NCBI RefSeq assembly: GCF_017562075.2
Contig: NC_054084.1
Location: forward strand, 7,172,001 to 7,236,000
Origin: Anopheles merus
Taxonomy: Eukaryota > Arthropoda > Insecta > Diptera > Culicidae
Length of the DNA stretch: 64,000 nt
Direction of reading: 5' to 3'
Shown: positions 10,823 through 23,762 of the stretch, piece by piece
Position numbering within the stretch: the stretch's first letter is position 1
Layout of the letters: the number at the start of each line of letters is the position of its first letter
Position numbers and translations under genes: made by a program
The notes under the pieces: model-generated
Databases searched by the model: none
Told to the model about the DNA's origin: nothing
The model's input: the letters and a program-made list of their open reading frames with translations, nothing else

Positions 10823-11804
10823 TCCCGGACCACTGGCTGCCGCCAGCTGATAAAGGACACTCTAACCCGCACTTGCCGCACTCATCGACTAAAGGCGGAG
10901 GCACTGATAGGAGATTGTGGCGACAGGGTGGGATGCGAATCGTGCTCAGGGTTCCAGAATGCGCGGGCACAATAATAATAACATCTTTGCAAGCGGCACC
11001 AATACATAGATAGCTGGGGCACTGGACGAGATCATCCGTAACCGATCTGCAGCGAGCGAGCTGGTTCTGGTGGTGGTGGTTGTGATCTCTTGCCCGTTCA
11101 AATGCCGTTCAAATGTGGCTCGCTGTATCGCTGTGTGTGTTTTGTTTAATCACAACAAATCCCAAGGCCCTTGTTTTATTTGGTACTACTACTATTGCCC
11201 AAATTACCTACACGCCAGGGGGACAGGCGCGAACAAATCGACCACTTGGGATTTCGACTTGAGACAAATCGACTTGAGACATCGTCTCCTCTACTTGGGT
11301 GCACCCTCCGAATAGAGAACGTATCGCTAGAGCGCTTCTTCCCCCAAGCGCCCTTCCGGGTGGCTCCCCCTCGAATCCAAAGGCAACGACATATGCTCTT
11401 ATCAGTGTGGATTTGATAGGAAGCACTCATCCGGGGATTGGCTGTTTATTGTTTATTTCAAGGGCCGCGGCCGCACGAAGTGTGAGCCCGCGCGGTATCG
11501 CTGTGTTGGCGTGTACCTGACGGTGCCGTACCCTGCGCGCCTTCTGACCCTGCAGATGTACCATTCTGGGGGTTCTGGCACTGGGCCCTAAAATGGCTTT
11601 CAACTTCCAGTTAATTGATCGATCGTTAATCGTAATTAATGATCTATCGTCACAATGTAGGGCGCCATAGAGCCCATATTACAGCCTCCGATAAGACCCA
11701 GGAACCCATCCAGTCCCTCCCCAGAGGCACGATTTTGCACGTGCAGCTCGCACTTTGTCCCGGTCAATTGCCGCATTCTCGGCCAGCTAGAACCGGGCAG
11801 AGCG

Positions 11805-11806
<2 letters not shown>

Positions 11807-11854
<48 letters not shown>
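11807..11854. repeat. (TG)n microsatellite
   Basis: About 24 uninterrupted TG units. Both-strand ORFs overlapping it (11636-12181) are repeat artefacts. Confidence 0.95.
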
Positions 11855-11855
<1 letters not shown>

Positions 11856-12428
11856 CAGTTTGTGACGTGTACCGGTCGAATCTGGTGCAAAGCGGGGCGT
11901 GGTCCACGGAACTTCCATCTGCGACGTGGCAAAGAACTTTACACAGCGCGCCCGCTGTGGTCGCCTTTCACCACGTCGCGGTGAGGTTATCGATCGGCGC
12001 AGAACTAGGACGGCCGCTACGCAGTAGGCAGCAGAGGAGGGCCAATCCGGTGTCCGGTGCTGACCGCAATTATCTCGCAAGCCCAACTGACCGACAGAAG
12101 GACCGTTGTGTTTCCTTTTTTTCTGGAATATTTCGTCATAAGACAGCAAAACGCTTCTCCGGTATGGCCTTCACCCTGTAGGGGAGAGGCACATTGAACT
12201 ACTTTTTTTTTTTGGAGGACGATGAGCCTACTTCTAAGTCATGTTCAGCGTTGATTAGAACACAGATCTGGCAGACCGTAATCGGAGCATTATTTTGTCT
12301 TCGCTTGTTGAGTGCATTCTTGCTCTGGATGCGCTAATAAGCGCCAGCGCGTGCTTTCCGCAAGGCACCACACCACCCAGCGATCCCGGAATTATGGAGA
12401 TGCAACGCGAGCGAATGTTGCTACTTAC

Positions 12429-12560
12429 CGTTCACCAAAACATTGGCATTGATCAAGTCGCGTTGATAAGATGATCGCTAGCGTTTCTGCTCAAGGAACG
12501 GCTCGTGTCCGGCCGTGAATGATGACACTGTGTTTTGCTTACGGAAAGGATGGGGGACAT
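12429..12560 (-). promoter_or_regulatory. Possible alternative upstream exon, minus strand
   Basis: A consensus donor GTAAGTAG begins at 12428 on the minus strand after a non-repetitive GC-balanced stretch. It may be an alternative leader exon of Tps1. Only the donor is seen; the 5' limit is a guess. Confidence 0.2.
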
Positions 12561-12646
12561 ACACAGCGCTAACGACATCCTCGTGATCACGTTCCCTCCA
12601 GTAGATCGATCGGAGCTAGTCAACAGAGCCGCTTGTGCAAGTAAAA

Positions 12647-12648
<2 letters not shown>

Positions 12649-12728
<80 letters not shown>
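12649..12728. repeat. (AC)40 microsatellite
   Basis: Eighty bases of uninterrupted AC repeat, the longest CA tract in the window. Confidence 0.97.
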
Positions 12729-12729
<1 letters not shown>

Positions 12730-14664
12730 GCAGTGTCGGGGTCGTTTTGTTTAGAACCATTTTCTTCTCTGTTTTGTTGTTTGCTCCTTTCTTTATTAGA
12801 TCATCCATTTCGATGCCTGTGGTGTATGTTTTGGTAGGTGTATGTGTTGTGTGTCATCTCATAATCTCATCGTTACATCGCCCGTTATGATTTAAAACCA
12901 TTCCTAATAGCACTTGCCTTTCGCTTCTAACCCTTTTACACCTCTTCCCATTCCTATTCGCTATCTGTAAATAGTGCTCTAATACTGCCACCTGCACCTT
13001 GGATGCTGGCGTATAGGCAAACGGCTAAAGCATAATCCAGGCATTCTGATTATCGGGACCTTTCCTACTTCCAATCCAGGCTTTAAAACTTTCAATATGT
13101 CGTCCAGGCGTCTCTACGTCGAACGCTCTACGATGGCTACTTCCATTTTTATAATGTTTTTTTTTCTTCCCCCGAACGCTTAAAACTCCATAGGCTCTGC
13201 CTTGGCAACGTTTGTTTTGTGTTTCCAAACCCCATTTTTTCTATTCTCTTTTCCCCATTCCCGTTTCGTACGCACGACCAGCGGCTAGAATATGGCTTTG
13301 GTTTTTTTTTGTTTTGTTTTTGAATAATTTAGCACTACTAGTTGTTATCAAAAAGTGTGTATTATCTCCTCCAACTGGCTTGGCTCTTCCTCTTCAACTG
13401 GCCTAAGCCAGTGGTCTAGTATTTAATTATTATTATTATTGGTTCTACTGCACTACAACAGCTGATCGTTCGTTTCTCCGCGGTCTAAAACAGTTTGTCC
13501 TTAACACAATTTTGTGTCGTTCGATGAGATTCGGAGGATTTGTTTTTTTGGTTTGCTTCCTCTCATTTCTTGTTGATTCAAGTGTAGAGTTTGCTTCATT
13601 AGATTAGATGTAGTACACAGTGGTAGTTGCCTTCAGAACGTAGTGAAATGGTAACATAATCTCAGCTGACATACGGTGGAGTTCGGTGTCTCTAGCATCT
13701 GTACAACGACCACTCAACCATGACTGGTGAGAAGTTCTGCCTATTGTTGTACTCCTGGAGAGCTGACTAGCGGATCTAATCCTAGACAACGGAGTTCCTT
13801 TCACCCTTTCAAAAGTCTTCGCTAGCACTACTACTCGGGTAAAGGATTGGTATGTTTTGTATTTCCCTGGATTGCTGTTGTATCTTCTGCAAAGATCTCT
13901 TGTTCGTTGATTGGTTTTGGAAAAAACCAATTTTTGTTAAAGCGAAATTCTGATATTGTTTCTGGTCTTAAATGGTCTCATGGAGGAATTCTTTAGGTTG
14001 TGATTTGCTTCTCCAGCTCAAGTTTAACAAAAGCGGTCAATGTAGAGCCTCCTCTGTAATGTCATACATTAATCTAACATACAAGAGCAAACACAAACGA
14101 TCTAAGATGTGTGGTAGAATGTAGTTTTTTGTTTTGCATACTTAACTCATAATGTTATATTTGGTGTAGTAACTTCTTTCTGTGCGTCACCTTATTGAAC
14201 TCCATCAACAATAAGCCGCAGGCGAATTGTAATGCTCCAACTCCTCGTGTTGTCTGTCCCTCCCCGTATTCGGAATGGATGTTGGAGTAGTGTCCCCAAA
14301 ACAAGAAACAAAATTTCCCCTCCCCTGTTCGATTTTTTTTTTTTGTTTTCTAAATCACAATATTGCCTGCCGACTAGAGCTGCCATCTATATGTCACGAG
14401 CACGACCCTGGAAACCTTCAACCGAGCATCCATTACGTACGCCTGCACAGTAAGTGTTTAAAATAGCATTGTTTTGTTGTTCGTGTGATTGGATGAGCTT
14501 GAGAGTATATTAGTTTCCATGCACACAAACACATGATGGGTGCGTGTTGTTCTGCTGTTGGGTTAGAGCTGCTGCCTCGGTTTGCGCCATGTTTTTTCCC
14601 CCCCCACACGTTTAGATTAATATAATCGGCATTATTTCTTCCTGAAGCGTTGGCCACACTCGAG
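12730..14664 (-). other. Likely 3' UTR or downstream region of the dual-specificity phosphatase
   Basis: A-rich on the minus strand, low complexity, with no coding potential and no good splice sites. A minus-strand AATAAA lies near 12794, so the phosphatase 3' UTR could extend this far, but nearer cleavage sites are possible. Confidence 0.35.
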
Positions 14665-15680
14665 TCAATAGTACAACCGGTCACGCTTCAGCTCATTGTC
14701 CAGATCGGCCAGCTGCTGGAGGAAGCCCTCGTTCGGGCGAATGTCCCGATGCATTCGGACGGTGCGGATCGCCTCGGCGGCGGTCATCTTGCGGGCGATC
14801 ATGAGGTACGCCAGCACGCAGGTCGCCGAACGGGACATGCCCATCATACAGTGCACAAGGACCTTACCTGTTTTGGAGAGAGAAAGATACACATAGTGAG
14901 TTGAAGATGCTCAAATCCTTACACGAAAGCCAAAAACACTCACCTCCACTGTTGATACCATTCTCGATAAACTTGGAGGCAATGTAGAAGTACCGGCTGA
15001 TGTCCGTCGTCGGCTGATCAATCATCGGAAAGCCCATATACCTGAACGTACACCTTGAGACAGTGAGTGATGGTAGAAATACTGCCCAACCCTAGCACAC
15101 CACTAGCCCACGGTTATTTAGCAGGTGTTTTGCATCTTCCTAGCTGCTCCTCGTGTCGTTTCGGAAGCGCCCAGCAGACACTTTCTCCACGACACGAGGA
15201 AGCTCTTCTAAGACCGAGGTGTGAAGTGCGAGAGAGTTTTCAGTTTGGTGCCAAATTTTGCCTATCCAGTGTTGTTTTTGGGAGGAAAAGGGGAAGGGTT
15301 TCCCATTTTTGCAAGTGGCGTCTACACATGCTTACCTGATGCCGGACATGTCCCGGTAGTAGCTGTGGCCCGTATCCACCTGCCCGAAGCGCGTGCCTTC
15401 CGCCGTGTTCAGCACGTGCGTTACACCGATCAGCCGCAAATACTGTTTGTTTTTAGCTGAGTTGCTGTAATGGCAATAGAAATGTAAGCAAGAAAGCCTT
15501 TGCTTTGGTGGCCTTTTCCTGCACTTACGCATCGCCAATGTACAGCCGTGGATAGACTTCATCACAGTCAACGTCGTATAATGCACATTCGGAACGTCGA
15601 AGGCCCAGCATGGGCCGGCACGGTGTGACGGAGTAGTGCAGGATCCGCTGTAGCTGCCTGCCGGTCGTTTGTTCTGCCAT
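14665..15680 (-). CDS. Atypical dual-specificity protein phosphatase (DUSP3/26/29-like)
   Basis: Exons in transcript order 15680-15529, 15464-15336, 15041-14944 and 14867-14665 total 582 nt and 193 residues, phases all consistent. The signature loop HCMMGMSRS carries the catalytic Cys133 and phosphate-binding Arg139. The preceding GFPMID block holds the probable general acid. DEVYPRLYIGD, THVLNTAEG and NEGFLQQL match small DUSPs that lack a MAPK-binding domain. Expected activity is removal of phosphate from Tyr and Ser/Thr of signalling proteins in cytoplasm or nucleus; the substrate cannot be told. The frame stays open upstream of this ATG to a good acceptor at 15711 (ten codons), so a longer N terminus from a remote exon is possible. 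Confidence 0.93.
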
Positions 15681-15719
15681 CTTGTCGTTGTTACGGTAGT
15701 GTGTCAGATACTGTAAGGA

Positions 15720-18700
15720 GAGAGAGAGAGAGCGTACAAGCACACAGACAAATTAATACCCAGCACGGAAGAAGTGCGTGATTATCGCTCATAGAAAGCG
15801 CTAATTAAATATCATAAACCGACCAATCCCTGTGCGAAACCAAAACCCCATCATAATCATCACCATCATCAGTGTGTGTTGACGGTCACAAATCAGTTCC
15901 GCAAGTCACACGCCCATGGGTCGTGATGGCTCATAGCTGTGCGCACAGATATCAGAGGCCCTTCCCGAAAGTGGTTCAAGTGAGTCATCAAAACGGTCAA
16001 ATAAGCTGGTGGACAGAGATTTTACTGGAGCGATAAGTTCGCAACCGTCAAAGGGGCACGCGCCACAACTCGCCCCAGAATCGGAAAGGAACTACGGTAT
16101 GGATTATCGATTAGGTACCGTTTTTTGCGTTCCCATCGGAAGAGTGGCATTGTTCTTTTTGTTTGCTGCTTCCTGCCTCTTTCTCTTGCAAAGTCATTCA
16201 AGTGTCTTTGAAAGCGCCAATATTCCTCCAACAGGAAGGACTCACAGAGGGGGGGGCCAAGGGTGTTCATATTGGCACTTCATAAATCGCTGATAAAGCC
16301 ATTGAATTATGTATGGTATTGTTTTATACTTTATTTACAGTGCGGAACGCGGAAAAAGACCCCAAAGAACAAAAGCGTAAGCTTTAGTTGGGCACGTGTC
16401 GAGTCAGTGCACTTCGTAGGGAGGAGGTATAGTACCTAATCCTAGTTGCCCGGGCGTAAGTTCGATTCTTTGCCATCGATAAACATGACAAAACTAATCC
16501 ATTACCATGATGGATGCAGATCCACAGACAGTGGAGCTTGGCTTCTTTCTTGTTTCGTTGGTACATGAATAACAATGAAGGAATCACAAAGGAGCGTGAA
16601 GAACGGTGGATGGTTTTGGACCCTGCAAGGAGATGCACAGGGACTGAAGCGAAGCGGTACATTGTCTCGAACGCGCGTGTCCTCTGTTTGGTGTTTGGCG
16701 TGCGTGTTTTATAGATAAAATATTCAAACTGCGAGACATCGATTTGCGTGTGTGCATGTTGGAGGCGGGTTGGAGGGAAGAATAATTACATTAAGTGCAC
16801 GGTTTACCGATTGTTAAGGATGCTCCAGTTTTGGTGGAAGAGAAATTGGGGTAAACACTCGCAACATTGTCATGTAAAATTCAAAAGTTGAATGACATCT
16901 AGCTGGTGAGTTTTATACAAGAGAAGATGAACAGCTTCATACATGCGTTTATAGTGAAATTTCAATGAACTCTGTAAGGTTTGATAAAAATTGATTTCAG
17001 TTAAATAAGTCTTTAGTAAACTTTTCTATAAAAATGATAAATACACGACACTATGTATCCTATATCGCAAAGAATAGCCATTTATGTAAAAATAAAATTA
17101 ATATGACCCAGTGGTTAAATCCTAAATAAGTCGTGTTTATCTCTCCATGAATAGGACTTCACGTAAAAAGTCACACAATGCCAGTTTCTTCAAAAAGGGT
17201 TAGAAAAAAAATCCACAAAAATGTAAAAAACTGCAAAACACACAAAACTATAATATCATCACAATTCTTGGGGCCATTAATCATCTTTAAACATACGTTT
17301 GACACTACATCATCATTAATCAGAGTGGATATGCAAATTTTGAGTTTCTCTGCGGTCTCAACCGACAAACGAACCCCCCAATCGAGAACTACATATTCTT
17401 CCCATTCTATCAGGTCATTCACCTTCTTCAGAGTTTTAGCCATTTTATGTCTCGGGCGAAAAGAGGTCGTCAGGAGCAGAACAAGTTTTGCCGATCGTAA
17501 TAATAAAATCTATCCGCACTGTAGTTCGTGTTTTTTTTTTTTAAATGAAGAACCCTTCTTCACTGGATTGCACTTCTTTGCTGTTTGCTGTTTGCAGCCA
17601 CTAAACACATAAAACCAAACACTGTGAACACGCGGAGCACAGCGGTTACAGCATGCGGTTCCGATCAAATCACTTCCAACCAACCAAACTTTGAATCCTG
17701 CTCGTCCTGCTCGTCCAACACGACAACTCGCACCAAAGTCCCAGAACGGAATGACTGCTCCGGTAAGGTAAGGTCCTAACCTACACCCAGGTGTACGACG
17801 CTGTACGGTAGCAGCAGCTACCGATTCGTATTCAAATGGCATTCGGGTTTTGCTTGTCGCGCTTTCCGTTTTTCCCGTGATTCTCCCCTTCTGTAACCGC
17901 CTATTGACTGACGAGCTTTTCTACCCATCGCTTGGAGGCATTTCACAATGGTAGATACAAGTGCGCGTGTGTGTGTGGTTTGGGAATGGGATCCTCAACC
18001 CCGAGGACTTCCCGAGGCGTCCCTAGCTAATGAATAATACAAACGAATCGACTCGTTGTTTGGTGTTTGGTGTGAAGCTTTCCGCAGAAAATTTGAGGGG
18101 GGGTGAGCTTTTCACCAGTTGTTGTAACTGGAACCAAACGGACCGGCGGAACTGTGACACCTCCAGACCGTTCTGCTCATGCAATCGGTCCGTCATCGCA
18201 CGCTACCATTCCCCTGGTCTTTGTGAAAGGAGTTTTCTGCTACCGACAATGCCGAGACTTTCGGGGTCGATGTACGGCTGCTGATAACAGAAGGAGCGGT
18301 CATAATGACATTTCTCCTACCACACACACACACACATACGTGTGCTCTAGTGGAGGATGTTAATGTATCCAACCGCGCACCTTGCCCCAGGACATACGAC
18401 CTGAGCTACCTGAGATAATCCGTAGAGTAGATGCTTTTCAATTTCTCGTGTATAATTCAGAGGTTCGCCAATCTCTTTTCCGGATGTACCCGTCCTATCC
18501 GCTTTTGATGGTTTGATGCCTACAGGGCAGCCGCTTATCGTGCAGTGTTCAAAACGGAAATGATGGGAAACTCGTATTCCGGTCCGGTTGTTCGTGGAAA
18601 AGCGTGATTGAATTAAGTCGTAGCTCGTGTCCTCGCTTGCTCGCTGGTCCCATTTTAGTGACGAAGAATGGTACCACTTTTCTGGAACACTGCCAAAAAC

Positions 18701-21700
18701 TATGGCGAGCGTTCGTTGGAGAAGAATTATGAACAGTATGTTAGGGCAGGTAGATTTGTGGATTTGAATATTGCTCCCATTTTTTGAGATGGTTTAAACG
18801 AGCACTGAGAACGTATTAAGACAATTAGCATCCTGCAAGTACTTGAGAGGGCTTTGAAGGATTATGCAGATTTTTGCAGCATTCTCCAACAAGATATCAC
18901 TGCAATAGTAAACTTTTGGAATGGTTTAAAGGAGTGATTTCACTTGCTTACTCTACTGCGACACAAAAAAAGGCGCCAACATGCCTGGAAGTCATCGTAC
19001 GGCGGGGTCGTTCCTCGAAATTTTCGCTGCAACACTCATTTCCGAAGCAACGCGTCGCTTGAAGGACGTGACTCGACCTCTCAACCCATCGACAGCACCG
19101 GCACCGGCACCGGCGGTCAGTAATTTATTCAGCCTGTGAATTGTTGTGTTCTGGTGAAAAATCTTAACAGATCCAGTTCCCCGAAATTGGGTTCGTAGTA
19201 AATATTGTAGTACGGGCAGGATGTCCTTCAGCTAGAGCTTAGTGTCAGCCGTGCTCAGAGGAAAGGCAACGATGTTGCCATTCCAGTGGCAGAGTTCATC
19301 GATCGAAAGGGTTTGAATCGTGTACGGGAAATTCGTATTGTCGTATGCTCTTGATCTACTTCTACCAGTGCCAGCGTGTTACCGGGTGGGTAAGCTTCCC
19401 GCTAGTTCAAGGTCAGCAGTAATTCCGCTGTATGAGAGTGTCACTCTCGGAATACAGGGTGACAACGAGATAGTGAGCAACGCTACATTGCAAAGGGAGT
19501 ACAACAGAACGGTAAGGAGGGAGGACAAAAAAAGCAATAATTATATATAGTAGTACGGGAGTGCCACTTTGTACATTTGTTGTGAACGTTGACAACGTTA
19601 CTGCTGGGATATGATCTATTCCATTAGACAAAGTGTCCATTCGGGTGGTGCATGCGACGTAATTACCCGCGACAGGCTACAATGAATCGATCGGGCACTA
19701 ATATGCGATGGTGAACAATGCATTGCATTTTGTATGAAAATGGGAATTGGTTACCGCTTCCTGGAAATTGCTAGTGGGCAAAAGAGTGTAGGGTGGTAGA
19801 TTGAAGGATTTAATCCTCTACATGCCAAAAGCTATCAACCGGCAGTACAACTTTGCCGAAGGAAGTTTCAAGCAAAAAACTTGTTCAATAGTAATTAAAC
19901 AGTTCGGAATAGCATTCTCCAAACCGTGCGCTTTGTTCGACAACCACCCCCAATAGACCCTGATTCCTAATCACTCCCAATCAGCTAAAACTTTCGGCTC
20001 TATTTTCACTGCCGAGGAGGGGAAAAACTTCCAATCAACGGCAAACGCGCTGTGCGCTAAAAAGGAACGACTTCATCAAACACGAAACCAAATTGTGTTT
20101 GCATGCTTGCTTTGTACTTTATGTACGTACAGGGGCAAGTGGAACCGGTCAACTGGACGCTTCTTTATCGTAGTAATTTTAGCCTACCATTCAGCCACCG
20201 ACTAGAAATAGCAATTACACAGGTACTCTTCCCCGCCAGCAACGAGAGTGGAGGAAAAATCGTGCGACGAGGATAAAAGGATTTTGCATGTTTTTCCAGT
20301 TCACCTCGCAAAGCAAACACACAACGACCCTTTGGCAGAAGAAGTATGGCCAGACGAGTGGCCAGCCGTACAAAGAAGGGAAAAAACCCCTGAAGAGGCA
20401 CTGCTGCAAGGGCGTTCTTCTCCCCCCCTTTCAAAACTGTGCCGTTGTCCTTCGCCTGAACCTCGGCAAGAGGTGCAACTTCGCTAAGGCAAAGGGAATG
20501 TGAGGATGGAAAGTGGAAAATGGAAAAATTATTAGGACAAGGCCACCAGGAAGTCCCGCCCCGCTGCCCCTCACACGTTCCGATAACTTCCGACGGGGAT
20601 GAGGTGAAATGAATTTGTTTGTTTCAGTTTCCGATGGCAAACGCGTGCGGGAATGTCGCGCTGTTTGTAACGCTAGCAACGAGTGCAAGTAAACAGCGTA
20701 ACGCTTCGTAACGCTCGCTTAAGGCTGTGGTAAACGATGCGGTTTGTGTGCAGGGGTGATCAAGGTTTTTTTTGTGGCGCGGTAAAAATGGTACATATGG
20801 TAATTTAAAGAATTAGTAAAATTTAACCTTCTCGATTAGAATAAAAATACAACAAGTTTAATTTTATTTTAAACTTTTTATCTTATTCATTCCTTAAAAT
20901 CTACATCGTATTCGTTTTGATACAGAAATAAATTGTGTTAATTTATTAATTACTAAAAAATGCTGTAATAAATCAAAAGAAAAGACTATAAATTGTAAAT
21001 TATGGCACAGTTCATCCTACTTCAGGACAACTACAATAAAAGTGTCATTGGTGAGAAAATAATCAAACATTCAACCATGCTTAACTATTTTCTCACAAAT
21101 CACGCTACAAAAAATCGAGAAAGACGCCACGGAACTTTAGCAATAATAAATCATCCATGAAAAATGCTGCTAATGAAAACCAAAAGTTGGCTGCTCGTTG
21201 TTTTCCCTCTGGCAAAAATAGTTTTAATCAACAAACTTTCCGCTTATGCTTCGTTTGAGCGAATTTCAGCGAGCCTCGTTTCATACTCTTTCAGCAGAAA
21301 AAAAAACTATGGAAACAAATCAAAACGCAATATAGCGTGGTGGGCACATATGCACACTTTTCGTGTGGGCATTTTCCCGCCATAATGGAGCGGTACGGCT
21401 GACCGAAGTTGACAAATATTATTCCCTCGACATGCCACACACACACACACACACACACACAGGGAACAGGCAGGAATGTATGGAGTTTGTTTTCCTCTTC
21501 TTCGCACACCTTTGCGCACGTGTGACCTTTATTTGGGTCTCTGCTTGACGGTGGTTGTCGGTTGTTTTTTTTTCGCGTATTCGTAGCACGATGCAAATAA
21601 TAAATACCATTTACGGGAATTAACTGCAACTCGGCAAAGGAACGGTTGGATGCACTGGACCCCGCAGGTGGGTGGGATTGCCTCCCTTTTAATACCTTAA

Positions 21701-23220
21701 CCGATCGATAAAACGCGCGAGATAAGCGCGCTTGTTTACTTTATCCTCTCCAACGGGGATGCACAGTTGTGACAGATTCGTGCAAAACATCACCACATGA
21801 CCACACAGATATGCACACGCCCTGATTCTCCCGAGAAGGGAAACTAATTACACGCGAACGCTGGGAAACATCCCACCCAAAACCGTCCCGTTGGCGTTCG
21901 CTATAATTGGATTATAATTGATTACTTCTCCCCGGCACCAATAAAGGAAACCGAGCCCGGATGTGGTGTGTCGTCGAGTGGATCTTGTAATTATTGATGT
22001 TGCTGGTGGTTTTGTTATGCTACCTGGCGTGGAGATGCATCGATGGTTGGGTGGTTTGGTGAGGTAAATCATTTATTAAGTTGATGAGAAAATGCACTCA
22101 TGCGAGTGTATATTTCTGGCCGCTGTAAGTAGCTGATTGGATGCTGTTATTTTGGACGCTTTTGGAGGACAGTTCGGTGGGTCAAAGTTTGATCGTAAAT
22201 TTTGTCGCTCCAGTCACAATTGCGATCAACATCAAGTTGAAAAACGGAATAGGAAATAAAATGATCCATCATTGTGTGAGAGTATTACTTTACGACACGA
22301 ATCCACGGTGCGATTGATTGGCTTTAAATCGAACTCAGTAACGAGTTTTTGGTTCCGAACCACGCGATTCTATATCGCTCGCTCGCTGTGAGTGGCAATT
22401 TAACGATCCAATAAGTCATAACTCTAGAGCATCGTTAATTCTATCGCTCGACCGGCCACTGAAAACCACTCACCCAGCTCGCCCAGCGCATGGTAATAAA
22501 GCAAAACGGGAATTCTAGTCTCGGACGCCACGGCCGTCCATCCCATCCAGCATTCCAATGTCATGATCGTGTTTTTCACAGTTTCGGCTTCGGCGGGTTT
22601 ACTTCAAGCACACACACACACATACAAGCAGTTTGTGAAGTGTAAAAATAGTTCCACTCCACTCGCAGCGTGCCGTGGCGGTGAAAATGTGCCAAACTTT
22701 GCGCGCGGTTCGCCACCGGCTAGAATGATGTTCGGCCCCCTCTTGTCTGATGACACTCATCCAAAATGTGGAGCATAGCGTGTGTGGTGTGGCGCAAGGT
22801 GAGATGCTAGCGTGGTTTCGTTTCGCGTTAATGCGTTAACACCCCGCGCACAGCGGATTATAATTAACTTTGCGCTGCGGCGATGTTGCAAGGTGCAAAA
22901 ACGGGAGGAAGAAATTTAAACAATTTTCCTATTCAAGGTTCTATTTGAAACCACCGTTCATTTAGTACATCCATTATAACAGTCGGTGGAAAACATTTAC
23001 CATCGCACCTGTAGCAACTAATTGAAGCAGCCTTTTTGCGACAAATTACACCCCTAATTGGATGCAAGTTATGAAACGCTCCACACAACAGTTTAGAAAA
23101 GGAAAATAGCAGAGCAAAAAAAAAAGCGCACGCTACAAAGTAAACTTAAGCTTGCCGTTCCTTTCAACGCTCCAGAGCGTCCTCCGGTGGGAATAATTAC
23201 GAACCATTAGGTATGCTCAC
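15720..23220. other. Gene-poor stretch upstream of the phosphatase
   Basis: No recognisable protein or RNA gene. It contains AT-rich islands (about 16860-17160, 20770-21160), a (CA)n tract near 21438 and many short chance ORFs. It probably includes the first intron of the phosphatase or of the gene that owns the 23.2-kb exon. Confidence 0.5.
17171..17443 (-). CDS. Hypothetical 90-residue ORF
   Basis: An ATG-started ORF in an AT-rich stretch with an acceptable start context (ATAAAATGG). The first 50 residues are charged and protein-like (MAKTLKKVNDLIEWEEY), and the last 30 are strongly hydrophobic. The hydrophobic tail includes a TTTTGCAG acceptor-like site, so part of the ORF may read intron sequence. 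I recognise no family. It could be a small gene, an exon or chance. Confidence 0.2.
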   Translation of the reverse strand: MAKTLKKVNDLIEWEEYVVLDWGVRLSVETAEKLKICISTLINDDVVSNVCLKMINGPKNCDDIIVLCVLQFFTFLWIFFLTLFEETGIV

Positions 23221-23472
23221 CGCGTTCCGCACGAACACGTCCAACGCCGGATTAGGAGATTCGTTCCAGAAGTTCCGCTTGCAGCCGCCGCACGCACCGC
23301 TGCTGAAGAGGTTGTTGGGGCATGGGTTGGCCTGGGCACAACAAGAATACTCACACAGATTGTGTGTCGGTGTGGGCGAGTTTTCTTTATTGCATTCCCA
23401 CTTGTCGTCCGTGCACTGGAAATGTGGAAGCTGTTTGGCGTGTCTGCCTTCTACCAAGGCACAATTGTAGAA
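23221..23472 (-). CDS. Orphan cysteine-rich exon, secreted-type
   Basis: An 84-codon open segment exactly bounded by splice signals on the minus strand: a pyrimidine-rich acceptor ending TTTATCCAG before 23472 and a donor GTGAGC from 23220. Both ends are phase 0, so 252 nt would add 84 residues. It has nine cysteines, including LCEYSCC, NPCPNN and GACGGCKRNF, one FQCTDDKWEC block and an N-glycosylation site (WNES). Base composition and codon use are richer in GC than the flanks. The cysteine pattern suggests an extracellular disulphide-bonded domain. I cannot place it in a known family and have not found its other exons or a signal peptide. Candidate first exons lie near 33.6 and 34.3 kb on the same strand. 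Confidence 0.5.
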
Positions 23473-23723
23473 CTGGATAAAGGAAAAAATACTGTGCAAA
23501 AGCTTTTCCCTTCCCTTTTCGTTCCTAGCTAGCAATATTGATCTTCTCAAGCGCTAAACACAATGGTCCTCCCGGTCGGCTTTATTGCGCGCCAGGAAAT
23601 CGGATTCGGTGTGTCGGTACGTGTCCATCGCCCCGAGAGGAGGACGAGGGAAATAAAGCACCGTGGGAAATTAATGGATTTCAGGAAAATTAAACAACGG
23701 TGATAAATCCAATCTGGCATTCC

Positions 23724-23724
<1 letters not shown>

Positions 23725-23760
<36 letters not shown>
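23725..23760. repeat. (GA)n microsatellite
   Basis: About 17 GA units. GAGA-type tracts can bind GAGA factor, but no gene start is apparent here. Confidence 0.9.

Positions 23761-23761
<1 letters not shown>

Positions 23762-23762
<1 letters not shown>

Noticed and set aside
12453..12837. ORFs of alternating Val-Cys or Thr-His residues
   Set aside because: Translations of the (AC)40 microsatellite.
19081..19550. Plus-strand region with protein-like ORF at 19320-19550
   Set aside because: No start codon other than GTG, no domain, no splice context and no similarity that I recognise.
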